From: Himantopus leucocephalus
Taxonomy: Eukaryota > Chordata > Aves > Charadriiformes > Recurvirostridae
DNA length: 64,000 nt
Reading direction: 5' to 3'
NCBI GenBank assembly: GCA_003993805.1
Contig: RSEF01000002.1
Location: 7,334,950-7,398,949 of the forward strand
The position numbers were made by a program, and so were the translations under genes. This document shows, one piece after another, positions 39,760 through 52,419 of this stretch (the stretch's first letter is position 1; each line of letters begins with the position of its first letter). Below the pieces are notes generated by a model. It made no database searches. It was given only the letters and a program-made list of their open reading frames with translations, and was not told the origin of the DNA.

Positions 39760-40350
39760 ATCTATTCCCTCACCTCATAATTATTTTTAATGGGTGATTT
39801 ATGTTTTTATGAGTAAAGCAAATTAAAAGCACAGCACAGCATATTTCAGTGTGTGGTACATATCTACGACTTTTAGGATGTGGATTTGAGTTGATATGTC
39901 TTTCTCAATTCCAGGATTGACTGACGCATCACAAAATGTCACTTCATTAGGAGACAAACGGAAATAATCCAACCAGAACAATTTTTATCGATAAAGTAGA
40001 GCAGAGAAATATCAGGGTCACTTATCATTTTGTATGTGGGGAACAGGCAATGAAATCTTTATCGGAAAATTCTCTCTGACAGCAATGCACTTAATCTTGT
40101 CAGAGATAACACAGCCACAGTAATATATTGCTTGATATTTATAATAGCTACAGTAGACAGTCCTACCCAAACATGCTGTTTCAGCAGTTCACAAGGCTTA
40201 AACGGCCTCATGTCAAAGGCCTTTGAAGATTTCATTTCTCCCCATTTTTGCCAGGAAAATCCAGTACCTAAGCATTTCTTATGTGCATATTGCAAATTCT
40301 CTGCCTTAAGATGGAGCACAAATGGTGCAATGTGCTCTAGGATCACACGG
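39760..40350. promoter_or_regulatory. Candidate conserved non-coding element
   Basis: AT-rich, low-repeat sequence such as ataattatttttaatgggtg and atcgataaagtagagcag. It resembles other vertebrate conserved non-coding blocks in style only. Confidence 0.15.
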
Positions 40351-43300
40351 GTTTTGCTAGGACTCTTGCAGCTTCAAAAGCTGCTTCTGCCTGACACGAT
40401 GGGCTACAGTACCAAAATGGTGGATGGGATTCCTTTAGCAATCAAAATGCTCCCAGAAATGCTCATACCACTTGTCTTTAAAGATGACTTACACTCTGTT
40501 TTATGAGTAACTTAAGCCTTTGAAAACCCAACTGCCTTTGCACTGCTCCAGAAAGACACCTCTTCTTGCTGTCACACCAGTGACTCCTCAGGAAAACGTA
40601 AGCACAGTCAGTAACCTACACATAGGGACCATCCCACTCTGATGACATCCCAGTTCCGGGGTGGGGAGCTGTATCTAAAAATGAAGCTGTGATTTGTCTA
40701 GTATTTTATACGTTGTCTTTCAATTATATCACAATAGTAAAGTGACCTTATCTTTCAGACACTGAACTGGAAAAAATCTAAGCCAACATCTTCTGACAGA
40801 TATTTGTCTATATCTGTTGACAAATACCTCAAACATTGACAGCTCTAAATCCTTCTCAGCAAATCTATTCAGTATTTCATTACCAAGTTTTTTGTGATGT
40901 CAATCTTAAATCCTCTTTGTTGCAACCAAAATCCATCATTTCTCATCTTATCCTCCAGGGATTTGGAAAACACGTTATTCTTGGGAGCAGTCCTCTGTGT
41001 ATTTGAAGACTAGTGCTACTCCTCTTCAGTCTTTTCATCTTTAGGCTGAGCAACTGGGTTGTTCTCAATCTCTCCGGGTTATATCTTCTATTAATTTACA
41101 GCAGGATTCAGATCCAGATGAATGAACCTATATGTAAGCGACTACCTATAGCTCTATACATGGAAGCCAGGTGTCCAAGATCCCAGCATAGATGATAATC
41201 AATCAATAGTTTTGAGAATGATTCCATTCAGTGTAAAGCAGACATCTCCACTCCTCCATCATCATCAGCTATGAGAGCCCAGATGTCTGCTTCACTTGCA
41301 GATGCTTACACTGTAGCCACAAAATCTTTGGTATCCAAACCAGGTATCAAATGATCCTCACATCATTTTCATTGTTTTCCACTGTCCACAGACACAGCTG
41401 TGATGATTGCTGTCACAGCCTCTCTCTCCTACAGAAGAGTTTCATATGGGTACTGCTATCCACACAACCTGAGCAGCCTCCAGACTGCTGCTCTCATTTC
41501 TCGTACTACAGAAATGCCGAGCCCCGCACAAACTCACGGTGAGAAGCAGTCCCTGGGCAGGCACCCACAGGCAAAACAGACTCAACAGCAGCAAACAGAA
41601 GAGAAAACCATTGCCACGTCCAGGATCCCCCATCTGGGATGACAAGATCTGTAGTAAAAAGCATTCCTCCATCCCCCCGCTCTTTCTCCCTTGCCCTATA
41701 AGCACACCAACTTGTAGACTTGGTGGCCAGTTTCCCCAGTGGGACCAGCTCCAGCTCCTGGCAGCAGCGTCCGTAATGGGGAGAAGTGAAAGCCAGCGCA
41801 TGTTAACCGGCAGCATATTTCTGCAAGATGAGATTGGAAGTGACTTCAGGAACAGCTGCCAATTGAAGCACCTTTGACTGCAGATAAAGAAGAACATTTT
41901 GTGTTCATTTGTGCTCCCCTACAGACCAAACTGACTGACGGATGCTCCTAAAGAGCATCTAGACAGCAGGTCCTGCAAAAGTCACCTGAGGGATAGGAAA
42001 GGGCAAACCACACCTTGCCTCTCCAGGTTGTTTAGAAGAAATATTTCAAACTGTGATTTTGATTTTCACAGCTGAGGTGCAGCATCCCCCCTTCAAGCTG
42101 GCACTCAGCCAGCGCGCAGCCGCACTGTGTAACGCTGGGCTGAGGCTGAGGCCTGGGCAAAATTTTCCAGACAATTCCCTTCTCAACAACAGAAATCTCC
42201 ATTTTTGGGGAACTAAAAGTTTTCAGGAGTTTATTTGAATCATTTTGAGGAGGAAAAATAAGGCAGTTTTCAAGGGCTCCGAATTATTTTATTCTGTTAT
42301 TTTTAAATTATTTGGGGGTTTTGTGTGTTTAAACTAAACATATTTTTCACCCTGAATATATATAGTTATTTTGAAATGGAAACATAGAAATGATGTTTTG
42401 CCCTGCCCAGAACAAAAGGTTTAGCAAGAAAGAAGGTTCATGGCACTGGTGGAGTTACACAGCCAGTTCTTCCTCACCCTCCGTGAAATCAGGTACTTGA
42501 CCTAACCCTCTGCCTACGAAAGTCTTCCAGCATCGCTGGCTTCCCGCACAGACAGACCTGGCTGGGACATCACGTGTGGCAGCTGGGGCTGAAAGAGTCA
42601 TTGATTTCATCTGCACTGAAAAGTACTCCATGCTCCACTTGGTTTTAGTGCTGCTTTTGTGCGGGAGCCTTTTAGACTTGATACCCGTTATCTCCACACA
42701 CAAAAACGTATCCTGCAGCCTTGAATTACAAATGCCGATATTCCACTTTTAAGTCATCGCATTTTTGGATCAAGTTACCAGCGTGCTGTAAAAGACGTAC
42801 AGACACAAATCCATCACACACATCCGAGACACCTCACTACTGCTCTAGTCCAACAAACTGGATTTTGAGGTATGGGGCAGTCAGGCTGTTTATTTTGTCT
42901 TTGGCACTTTGAGTTTCATGGAGGTACTGGTATTCAGAAATACAACCGCAAAAGTCTCGACCAGAAAGAAAAAGGGTCACAAGTTGCACTCTTGACACCT
43001 GTACAAACACCTAAAAGCCTGCAAGCACTGTAATCTAAGCCACACAGCAAAGGCAGGGAAAGAGGAAGGTTTATGGGGACTTTGCCACAGAAATCCTGCG
43101 TGTCTCGATGTACGCTGTTGGCTCATCCTGCGTCTCAGTTCTTCCACCTGGAAACCGGGAACACCAGCATCGCTGGGCTCGTGGAACGTTGTAGGGTTTA
43201 TCTCATTGATAGTTGCAAGATGATCTGAACAGGGAAAAGTGCTAACTGAAGATTCAGAAAGCACCAAAACCTTTTTACCAAATCCAAATGTGAGAGGAGG

Positions 43301-46300
43301 GAGAAGCTACTATAAGAGAAAACCCACAGAGTTTTCACAAACTTTTAAAGAAAACAGACACAGAAACCTTCCTGTATGAAGCCACAACTCCAGCAGGAAA
43401 CAACTGGGGTCAAACTGTTGAAGTCAACGAGTGTCATCCCATGGAGAGCGAAGAGCTTCGGGTGAGGCTGTTAAGGAGCAAGCACGTGAGCACATCAGCA
43501 TGATGTGCTTCTCTCTGGAAAACACCACTTGCATACAGCTCTACCAGCTTCAGATATTAAAAAGGAGATATTTTTTTAAACAGCTATTGAGTTATTTGCC
43601 TTTCCACTGTAGCAGGAGTTCATCACAAGGGAAGCTGGTCACCTAGAAGGGTGACCAAACTTTTTTTGGAGATCAGACAGGCAAACAAATTCAGCAGAAA
43701 AAAAAACCAGTTTCTTATACAGAAAACCTATTCCATATCTTTAAATGTCATTTTAAAATGAGTTTGGAAAACAACAGTCGTGACAGGTTGGTGATACTAA
43801 AATCACTGTTTAATGATGAGAAAAAGCAGGGCTGAAACAGCACATATCTTAGACAAAGAGCTCCCTCTAGCTAATCGAATAGTGTTCAGGAGCACAAAAC
43901 TATTTCTTGCACCACAGAGCAACACTGCGCATACGCAAGTTGTACTTTACAGAAAGTATCGCAGTATAGTGTATATGCAGTACGAACGACTACTTCTCAT
44001 CACCCCCCAGGTTAGAGGACAGCAATAAATATGAACAAGTAAGCCATTAAGTTCGGCTTCCTGAGATGTCACTTCCGAGGTTATTTCCTTAATGTTAAAT
44101 CCAATCTGGCTTAAAAGAGGTTTGCCACTTCTTGTAGCTCTCCCGGCATCTTACCAAAAAAAAAAAAAATAAAAAATAAAAAAATCACAGCTCTCAATAT
44201 TGTTATGTCAATCTGTGTAAGGCAGCCGATGTTTTCTCTCCCAGTTCACCGGGTGGAGACGGCTAAGCAGAAGTTGTTCAACTACCTCTGAAAAGCAGCC
44301 ATTTTAGGGAGGTGAAGCAGGACCTCTTCAAATGCATCTGGCAGTGCTTGCCAAAGGATGGTTCCCATTTTTAGAAAGCAAATGGGGAGAATGGGCATTC
44401 CCCCAGTAACCAATACACTGGAAACAGTTGTGATATACAGCTACTTACTGGCCAGGAGAAAAGGACACGTACTCCTCCAGCAAAATAGACTCCTGGGAAC
44501 CTAACGAGGGCAGTGCCTCCACTCACTGCAGCCACGCTAATTAGCATCATTCTGCATTCCCAAAAAGGTTGATTCCATCTATTCAAAGTCCCTTTGAATG
44601 CTGATAAATTCAGGGTTGACTCCTGGTCCGTGAGCCAACCTGCTGACCAACCTGCTGCCTTGCCCCCAGCAGAGACGGGGCACAGGTCTTCAAGCAGCTT
44701 GACTGCCCTGCCAGCCCCTTCCTGAGCCTGCACTGACTCAACACGGGTCTGAGTTACCGTCTTTGCTTCTTGAACACCCACGTGCCCACCAGCAGCATCC
44801 CTGCACTGTGTGTTGGGCAGCAGCAACCCTCCCACCCTGCCCCAGGAGGAGATGAGAATGGTCTGTCTTCCAGAGGGCAAAGATAGTTACATCCCTGGAG
44901 AGAGGGATCACTGGGATGGGGTCATGCTCCCCAAATCTAGCACTTGCAAAGGTTGGACCACACTGGTGTAGCACAGGGTATGAGGAAAATAAAGGCCAGT
45001 TGCCCTGTATGGCTTTACTGAGCAACAGAGAAACTGGTTTCTCAGTCAGCTGCATCTGTGTGGGGGTGATGTCTGAACAGAGAGCTGGGTCTGGATCTCT
45101 ATCAGAGCTGGACAGAGCTGTGATAAAGACTGGGGAGGGTCCTACATTGGAAGCTGCCAGCCTCTTCCTTCTTCTGCATCATGGAGCACAGGCAGCACCA
45201 TGTGAGGCCATGATGGGGGTGGCCAAGGGCCTCTAACACCATAAATCTACACCTGGACGGTGCCAGGCACTTCAACCTCTGCCCATTTTCACCCTTTGTT
45301 GAGTTTCCCCAAATGCAGACACTGTTTCTCAGAAGTCACCGTGGTTGTTCTTCTTGATTCATGAGCCATGAAGGAAGAACTGATAAAGAAAGTAAATGGA
45401 AGTAGAGCTTAGAGTAAAACAACGTCTTGAGACAGATCGGTGTCTGCCTCCTCCCAACCCCCCCACCAGACTCAATTCAGTATTTCTCTTCATTAGGGCA
45501 ACACCTAACCGAGTAATTAGAATCACTGTAAGACTTTAGCTTACAGCTTTTTGTAACTTTTGCTGAGAAGTTAAGTCCTACCTAAAGAGAAGAAAGCCAG
45601 GAAGGGAAAAGTTAAACCTATTAATCATCCCAAGCCGTATAAAGACACTTATTTTTAGTTAAAGCTCATCCTCTGCATGAACGTGCACAGTGCTCAGACA
45701 CAAGCCTGGATGTTTCCTTGCCTCTAAACAAAATCCTGGTTAAATACCTACTCCTAGTCACGGAGAGCTTTATGTACAGAATAGCAGTCGGACTTCAGAG
45801 ATTAACTGCAAAGAAGTTTCCTTCATCTAAACTTAATTAATGTGCATACTTATCAGGTTTTAGAAAATTGCTGAGAAATCACAAGCACTGTACAAAAAAG
45901 TTTCTAGAAGTATAAAGGTCTAGGATTTCCTTTCTGGTAGAAAAAAGATAAAAATTTGTGATCCTATATACTCTCTATTAGTCTAATAAACTGCAACTAT
46001 CTGATTTTCTATTAAAGGCCAAAAGGCAAGAATTCAAATAGAAATGTCTTCTATCATTATGTGCTGTACATAAAGTAACGTATAGATGCAATAAGAAAGT
46101 TAATTGGTTTCATGTTGCTTGGAGTGCACACGGAAGAAAATTAAAGGAACCCAATTGCTATCTCTAATTAGAATTTCTGAGGAACAACACTGCAGAGATG
46201 GATTTTCAGCTTCCTCAGGCATTTCCTACTCGTGCCAGTCAAATTTATGCACCCCGTTTCCAATTAGTACCTGAATCGCCTCTCCATAACTAACAAACCA

Positions 46301-46830
46301 GTGCTGGCTGCTAGTTTATTTTCCTTCACAGAGTCACGGGGACGCTAACACCCACCTACCAATGAGCAGGTGGCCAACTGGGTAAATCACTGCATTGCAG
46401 CCATGTCCAAACACTGCTACGTGCTGTATTTCTGTTATGAAGTTAAACCCGTTAGGATCATCACCTGGGAGGCTGAAAGACAGAAAAAACGTTTGGCAAA
46501 TAATATGTCTGTTGTAAAACGTTCAGATACACAAGGCGGCTTTCATAAATACCTCTGCTGTACTCTTCGGGTCCTTTGGCAATTTGGGCGAGGTTTGATT
46601 AGCAAATACAGTCTCCTTTTACTGCACTGAATCCAAGCAGGAGGCCGCCAAGGTGGGCAGCAGGGACAGTTGAAGGATGGGGTAGGATGATGTGAAGTCT
46701 TCCGCCTGCCAGGCTGTACTTCACATACGCTTTCCTGCGTGTCTTCAGTCAGATCAAAAACTCAAGTTTCTTCGTTATTCCATGATAAGAAGCTTCAACT
46801 TTAAATTACCATCCAGCACCATTTCCAACC
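40351..46830. other. Intergenic, no gene recognised
   Basis: Contains a GC-richer patch with a 169-codon minus-strand frame (44371-44880) that shows no domain, and an A-rich low-complexity run (44155-44186). No gene supported. Confidence 0.55.
44155..44186. repeat. A-rich low-complexity run
   Basis: A run of As broken by single Ts. No retroposed gene body is recognisable on its left, so I treat it as simple sequence and not as a poly(A) tail. Confidence 0.7.
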
Positions 46831-47211
46831 GCATCCTGGGCTGCGCCAAAAGCAGCGTGGCCAGCAAGGGCGAGGGAGGTGACTCTGCTCCTCTACTCTG
46901 CTCTGGTGAGACCCCCCCGCAGTACTGTGTCCAGTTCTGGGGCCCCCAACATAGGAAGGACATGGACTGTTGGAGCGGGTCCAGAGGAAGGCCACGAAGA
47001 TGATCAGACGGCTGGAGCACCTCTCCTATGAGGACAGGCTGAGAGAGTTGGGGTTCTTCAGCCTGGAGAAGAGAAGGCTCTGGGGAGACCTTATAGTGGC
47101 CTTCCAGTACTTAGAAGGGGCTCACATGAAAGATGTGGACAAACTTTTTAGCAGGGCCTGTGGCAATAGGACAAGGGGTAATGGTTTTAAACTAAAAGCA
47201 GGGAGATTTTT
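46831..47211 (+). mobile_element. CR1 LINE, ORF2 C-terminal fragment without 3' end
   Basis: Recognisable blocks are gcatcctgggctgc, cagtactgtgtccagttctg, the frame VQRKATKMIRRLEHLSYEDR and then [17 protein letters not shown], and caataggacaaggggtaatgg. It ends abruptly in agggagatttttcag, before the element's 3' UTR, and unique AT-rich sequence follows. It is broken by frameshifts between the two halves. Confidence 0.92.
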
Positions 47212-49898
47212 CAGTTTAACTTACTGCTGAACATTATATTCTGTATTTGATCTCCAATGGGACAGCGAGCACCGGACGGTGCTAGGTGGAATCATTACTG
47301 AGAGCTGGGGATCCTGCTAAGACTGATGACAGACACATTTTGACTGTATAAAGGGCACATAAAAATGGCAAAATCTGTCCATCAGATTCCCAATTATCAA
47401 CATGGCCTGAAAGCTGATTCCCACTCATTTCTGAAATGGAGAAAGTAAATCAAGTCCAGGCTCTTGAGCTGCCTCCACACTTCCATCAAGTGCCCCAGTT
47501 ACATTTCAGCAAAGAGCACTGAGGTGAACGACAGATTTTTTTATCATCTTCAAAATCCTTGAAAAAGCACCCCTTCTCATACCTGGCCATTTCTCTATTC
47601 TGAAAAATCTAACTAAGGTATGCTTTCAAAAGAAACTGTCACAGCATACAGGGATTCCTAATTCAGCTCAGGGAGAGCTGTAGCAGAATTAAGCAGTACG
47701 ATATATTAAACAGAAATGACCTTGGAAAAAAATGGTTGGCAATACACCAGAAGTACTTTACCTACACAAAAATCAGAGTAATGAATGAATTTGCTGCCCA
47801 GTAGCTATGACTTTGCACCTTGTAGGCTAACCACAGTGGTGCAATTTAGTTTTGCTTATACAAATGTTAGCTGAAGAGTAAAAGGTTTGCATCAGTTAAA
47901 TCTCCATGCAATGAACTGGCCAGAAGCTTGGATTTTTTTTTAATTATCAAGTGTAATGGCCGGATCTTAACAGTACAAGAAGGATTTAAAACTGAATAAA
48001 AAGCAGGAGCTGACAGGTTAACGGAAACTGTTCAAGACGGAGGTGGTGGATGGCATTTGGGAAGTTTTTCACACAAACATTTTCATGAAAACTGAGAAAA
48101 CCAAATGTTTTCAAATTCTTATTCAAGTTAAGCACAACAACAAATAGGAAAAACTAAATCAGCTTTTTAAATGCACTTGAACTTTTAGCAGCTTCCCCAG
48201 AGAAAATTACAGAGCAACAAAAATCCTTTCCCTAGTGATCATATGGGATAAATCAGCGTATCTTCTCCCACATTTTGAACCTGCACAGCAACTCAGCTCC
48301 CTGCTTAGGAGTATCAGAAGTACCGTGGTAATCAGCAGGACAAAATGCAGTGCTATGACAAACCTAGCAATCTCCAAAAGAAGATGGGTACAGAATTTCA
48401 CCCAGCAGGTACACGTACCCGTTGAGTAAAGGCACGCGGAGAAAACCACATCAGGTGCCCACGGGCTTTACACTAAATGTCAGCACAACCCTCCTCCCTG
48501 TCCCTCCGCGCCGCACAACTCTTTGTGTTCAAATGTCAACACAATCCAGAGTAATGCAGCCATTTGAGTGAATTAACACTATTTTTGACTCCCTAAGGAA
48601 GCTCTTACAGTTATGCCCGATGTATTGAAACAGCTCAACTAGCAGAACGGCACTGTGCCCTCTTGCTTGAGAGGGTAAACTGAAGACACCTTCCCCAGTA
48701 CCAGTGAGCAACAGGAGATCCTGCTGGCAGCCACTGTTGTTGCTCTTCTATTTTTAGCCTGGAAAAAACAACAGTTGCTTGGTCCTGGCTGCTTGCTACC
48801 TTCTTCCCAATGGATGCTTTCTATAGGTGACTCCTTCCCAAGCTCCCCAGAGCTCCGACTTGCTGCCAGAAACATCTATTATCAAGATACTTCCCAGCCA
48901 AGGAGGTAAGAGACATCTGCCCCTGCGTGCGTGCTGGCATCTCACAAACGTCACTCTAAAGCTGCCAACAAACAACGAAATAAATGAACATTATTGAGCA
49001 ACATTCACCCATGAAATATTGGTCTGCTACAACCACTGACACACATAGTACGCTTTCAAAAGACACTATTAGAGCACAAAGGAAATCCATGTGATGGATT
49101 TCCAGATGTCCAGATGAAGAAAACAATGTTGTCCTGAAAAGCACCAATATAGACCACAAGGACCGCCACTTGAGCTGGTTGTGTTGCTTCTGTCAGTCCT
49201 TCAGAAAGAGCGAGCCCGGGCTGAGCTGCCGCACTTCCCCTGGTGCATCCACAGGCACAATTGCCCTGCAAAGAACCTAAAAGCCCTGCGATGTGGCCAT
49301 CGTTCCCGATCAATGCAGCTGAAAGACTTCTTTTACTGCAACACCCTACACCCTCAGGAAAGCCAGTTTTATTAAGACACTGTGTGGGTAGTCCACAAAT
49401 CATCCATCTGTAAACAATTTAATTAGAAGCCTATCCTCAGAGTAACACGCCAGTACAACAGCAGCCCACAGCAAGAGAATATTAATAGCCTTGTGTGTAA
49501 GCAGGGAAAATGCTCCGGTCTGGGCTCGGAGAGGAACTTTTGATACTTCAGGTCTGTTTTTACCACCACCACCGATCTTTTATATGTTCTACAGAAAGTC
49601 ACGTACTGTCTTCTGCCTTTGTTCCTCCACCTGTGAAGAGGCTACAAAAATATTTAGTCACCTCGTACAATTCTTGACTTGCAAAAAGGAAACCTCCATG
49701 TAAGCGGAGGGTGTTATTCCTGTAACACAGAATATATTGCTCTCTGTTACGAGCACACCCTTTTTAACCATACCATTCGTGATGTGGTTGGAAGAGCAGG
49801 TATAATGGTACAAATAGGTGCAGGTAACAGTACATGCCTTTTGCTTCTTCAGAGTGATTCTTAATGGGTTAACTTACCTTCACCATTTCAATCATATT
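47212..49898. other. Intergenic, nothing recognised
   Basis: AT-rich unique sequence between two CR1 fragments. Open frames are short. Confidence 0.55.
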
Positions 49899-49939
49899 GA
49901 ATATGAGCCAGCAGTGTGCCCAGGTGGCCAAAAGGGCCA
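49899..49939 (+). mobile_element. CR1 LINE, start of a copy that runs into an assembly gap
   Basis: The 41 bases gaatatgagccagcagtgtg and onward match the CR1 copy at 20155-20194 at 37 of 41 positions, then the 100-N gap begins. The sequence just left of 49899 is not CR1, so this is the 5'-truncation point of an insertion whose body is missing from the assembly. Confidence 0.85.
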
Positions 49940-50039
49940 NNNNNNNNNNNNNNNNNNNNNNNNNNNNNNNNNNNNNNNNNNNNNNNNNNNNNNNNNNNNN
50001 NNNNNNNNNNNNNNNNNNNNNNNNNNNNNNNNNNNNNNN
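49940..50039. other. Assembly gap, 100 N
   Basis: Exactly 100 Ns, the usual placeholder for a gap of unknown size. The left flank is CR1 sequence; the right flank is not recognisably CR1. Confidence 0.98.
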
Positions 50040-51242
50040 GAGGTTAGGGAATCAATTTTCAACTTGCTGTTCATAGGTCCTTGTGGTTTTTCATTAACTA
50101 CTTGCAAGGAATCCATAAAAGTGTAACTGAAAAGGCAAGTTTACTTGCGAACAAGCTTAAGTTAGCCCAACAGAAAGACAGAAGAAAAGGGGCTAACAAC
50201 TCACATCTGCAATTGTCCTTTGTCACATCTCATCTTGAATTTTCTTCCACCCAATGACTGTTTTAAACTCATGCGGTCTGTAGTGTGCGTGATAGGTAAG
50301 GTCAGTCTTCCCAAAAGCTGAAGAACAGAAGAACTCAGCTGCAGGACATTTGAACATCCATTGGGTTTCTTACTATCGATGTGGATTTTTTTTTTTTAAA
50401 TGGAGAGTGAAGATGAGCACATTTCCTCATTTGTTCTCAAAGCGAGTCTTGCTTGCTTTTTGAGAGAAGTTTCTTTACCCCCAAAAATGAGTGTCCGTGC
50501 TTTATGTCAGAAGTNTGAGTGTCCGTGCCTTATATCAGAAGTGTGGAGCAAAAAAAGGCCACCTCCTGCTAACTCTAAGATATCTCAGTGCCTGGCTAAA
50601 ACTGGTTGCAGGCCATGTGTAAGCATGCCACTTCCCCGGCATTCCCTCTTTTGTAGCACCGAATGAGCGTGACAGTGTTTCAGCCCACATTTGCTCAGTG
50701 CACTACACATGTACATCTTCCTCTGAAGCCTGACGCCAGCCACGCTGCACCCATGGTTCTGGATTCTGCGCTACAGGCCAAAAACCCAAGTAGCCAGCAT
50801 TGCAGTGACAAAATTCAAACACGGATTTAAACATAGACAAGCTGATGTAGCACTGGAAATAGCTGAAACAGTACACGTTATATTAGATTACCCATTTCTT
50901 TCTTCAGAAGAGGACTCGGCAAAGTAAGCTTCAATGTGTTTCTCCTGAGAGCTGAGCTTCAAGTTCAAACACATTCAAAACCAGGCTTGAGTCAGAGTCC
51001 CATTTTGTTTAATTTCTAATTTATGCTGAACAAATAATTGCTTGCTCTCAATCCCTCCAAGCCAGTTAAAACCAAACTGATGTGTCTTGCAAAATTCTTA
51101 CTGGGATACAAAAACTGTTACAAAACCTCTGCTGCCAGAGATCAGATAAGTATCAGTACACATAGAACAAGCAGGATTTCCTACCCTATTTAGATTTAAA
51201 ACCTCAAACACTGTGTCCGCAACAAGAACATGTACCCATAAT
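50040..51242. other. Intergenic, downstream of ACTR3B
   Basis: Holds the 27-bp false duplication at 50488-50542 and a T-run at about 50388-50397. No gene recognised. Confidence 0.55.
50488..50542. repeat. False tandem duplication, 27 bp, around a single N
   Basis: Bases 50488-50514 are repeated at 50516-50542 with two transitions; the N is at 50515. Confidence 0.88.
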
Positions 51243-51425
51243 AGGGTAGTTAAGCTCTGGAACAGGTTGCCCTGAGATGTTAAGGAACCTGCATTCACAG
51301 AGACCCTTGAAACTTGACTTGCCCTGAGCAACCAGATCTGACTTTGAGATGAGCCCTGCACTAAGCAGGAGTCTGGACCAGAAATCTCCAGGAGGTCCCT
51401 TCCAACTGCAGCATTACTATGATTC
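51243..51425 (+). mobile_element. CR1 LINE, short 3'-end fragment
   Basis: About 180 bp: agctctggaacaggttgccc, then ggaggtcccttccaactgca, then the degenerate tail tactatgattcca. It lies about 85 bp beyond the proposed ACTR3B cleavage site and in the opposite orientation to the gene. It is diverged and 5'-truncated. Confidence 0.9.
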
Positions 51426-51509
51426 CACATACGTTGACATATAAATGGAAAGCTAACCTTGTGAGATAAAGTGGAGGAGTAAGTAAATCAGGACTACCGC
51501 AAACATTCA

Positions 51510-52323
51510 TAAAGATGTTAACAGCTTTTATTTCACTGGTGCAAGGCCCGTGTGTCATCCACCACTCACCAACATCAAAACAAAACATTGTCTTCTATAA
51601 AACAGTTTCAGCAAATTCAAAACAAAGTAACAGTGGCTATAATAAACTTCATACAATACTGTAAATCACTTAGTGTCATCCAAACAAGAACAAATCAGTT
51701 TCTAGCATACATGGCTTTCCCCCCCCCCAAAAAAATACCAGCACAACTCCAATACATGCCTCACACCTGGAAATGCGTAACATCACTCCATGACATTGAT
51801 AGCTGTTCGTGCTTAGAACTAGTCATCAATTCACCCTACCAATATCATAAAATACAAAATGATATGAAAAACCTACATTTACAAAGTACAGTCCCAATCC
51901 TGCAATCTAATCCGTTTGGGCAGGTACCTGCATCCATTCCAACTCCCCTGAAGGCAATGTGGTATTTAGTGCTCCATTGCTAAAGATTTGATTGCAGAAT
52001 CAGGGCACAAGCAGTAAAACACTGCCTTATTCTTCTAGATTCAGTTTCAGTAGTATTTGCACAACCTCCTAAACTGGGACTTACCTATTTTCAATTACCT
52101 CACATTTAGGAAGAAAGAAGGATAGGCTTTAAAGTAGTCAGCAGAGAAATGGCTTTTACTGAAATGACTTGGGGCTGTGCCATAGTGCACGGTGGTGATC
52201 GAAATGCTTCCAAGAGATAACCACACCTTGCTTCAGTTTTTACAGTATCTGCTGCCTTCCTCTGCTTTACATGAGTTTCTTCACCAGCAAGATATCAGAG
52301 GTCTTGTTTCCATTAGACGAGCA
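51510..52323 (-). other. ACTR3B: ACTR3B 3' UTR (proposed)
   Basis: The stretch after the stop codon has no further coding exon that I can see. The only AATAAA hexamer on the minus strand between the stop and 51,500 is at 51532-51527, so cleavage is expected about 10-25 bases further left. That gives a 3' UTR of roughly 0.8 kb. The left boundary is inferred; alternative polyadenylation further left cannot be excluded. Confidence 0.6.
51527..51532 (-). terminator. Polyadenylation signal AATAAA for ACTR3B
   Basis: On the minus strand the sequence reads GTGAAATAAAAGCTG. It is the first canonical hexamer after the ACTR3B stop codon, about 790 bases downstream. Its use is inferred from position. 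Confidence 0.6.
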
Positions 52324-52419
52324 TTACGACATGACTCCAAAAACAGGATTATGACGACAAATACTAGGACCATATTCTTCATAGTCTTTCTTGGTGTGAC
52401 ATACTTGGAAAAACTCTGG
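52324..52419 (-). CDS. ACTR3B: ACTR3B terminal coding exon with stop codon
   Basis: This is the coding part of the last exon: 96 bp giving [17 protein letters not shown], then [14 protein letters not shown] and a TAA stop at 52326-52324. The acceptor reads TTTTCATAG. Arp3 has I where this has Y in the EEYGPS segment, again favouring Arp3B. Transcription continues leftward into the 3' UTR. Confidence 0.96.
   Translation of the reverse strand, partial: PEFFQVCHTKKDYEEYGPSICRHNPVFGVMS

Noticed and set aside
41442..41897. 151-codon minus-strand open frame with a hydrophobic start
   Set aside because: The hydrophobic beginning suggests a signal peptide, but the rest has no family features and a 112-codon frame is open on the opposite strand.
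44155..44186. Poly(A) tail of a retrocopy
   Set aside because: No gene-like or SINE-like body is adjacent, and the run is interrupted by T.
44371..44880. 169-codon minus-strand open frame
   Set aside because: It lies in a GC-richer patch where stops are rarer. No domain, no exon-like splice sites and no recognisable similarity.
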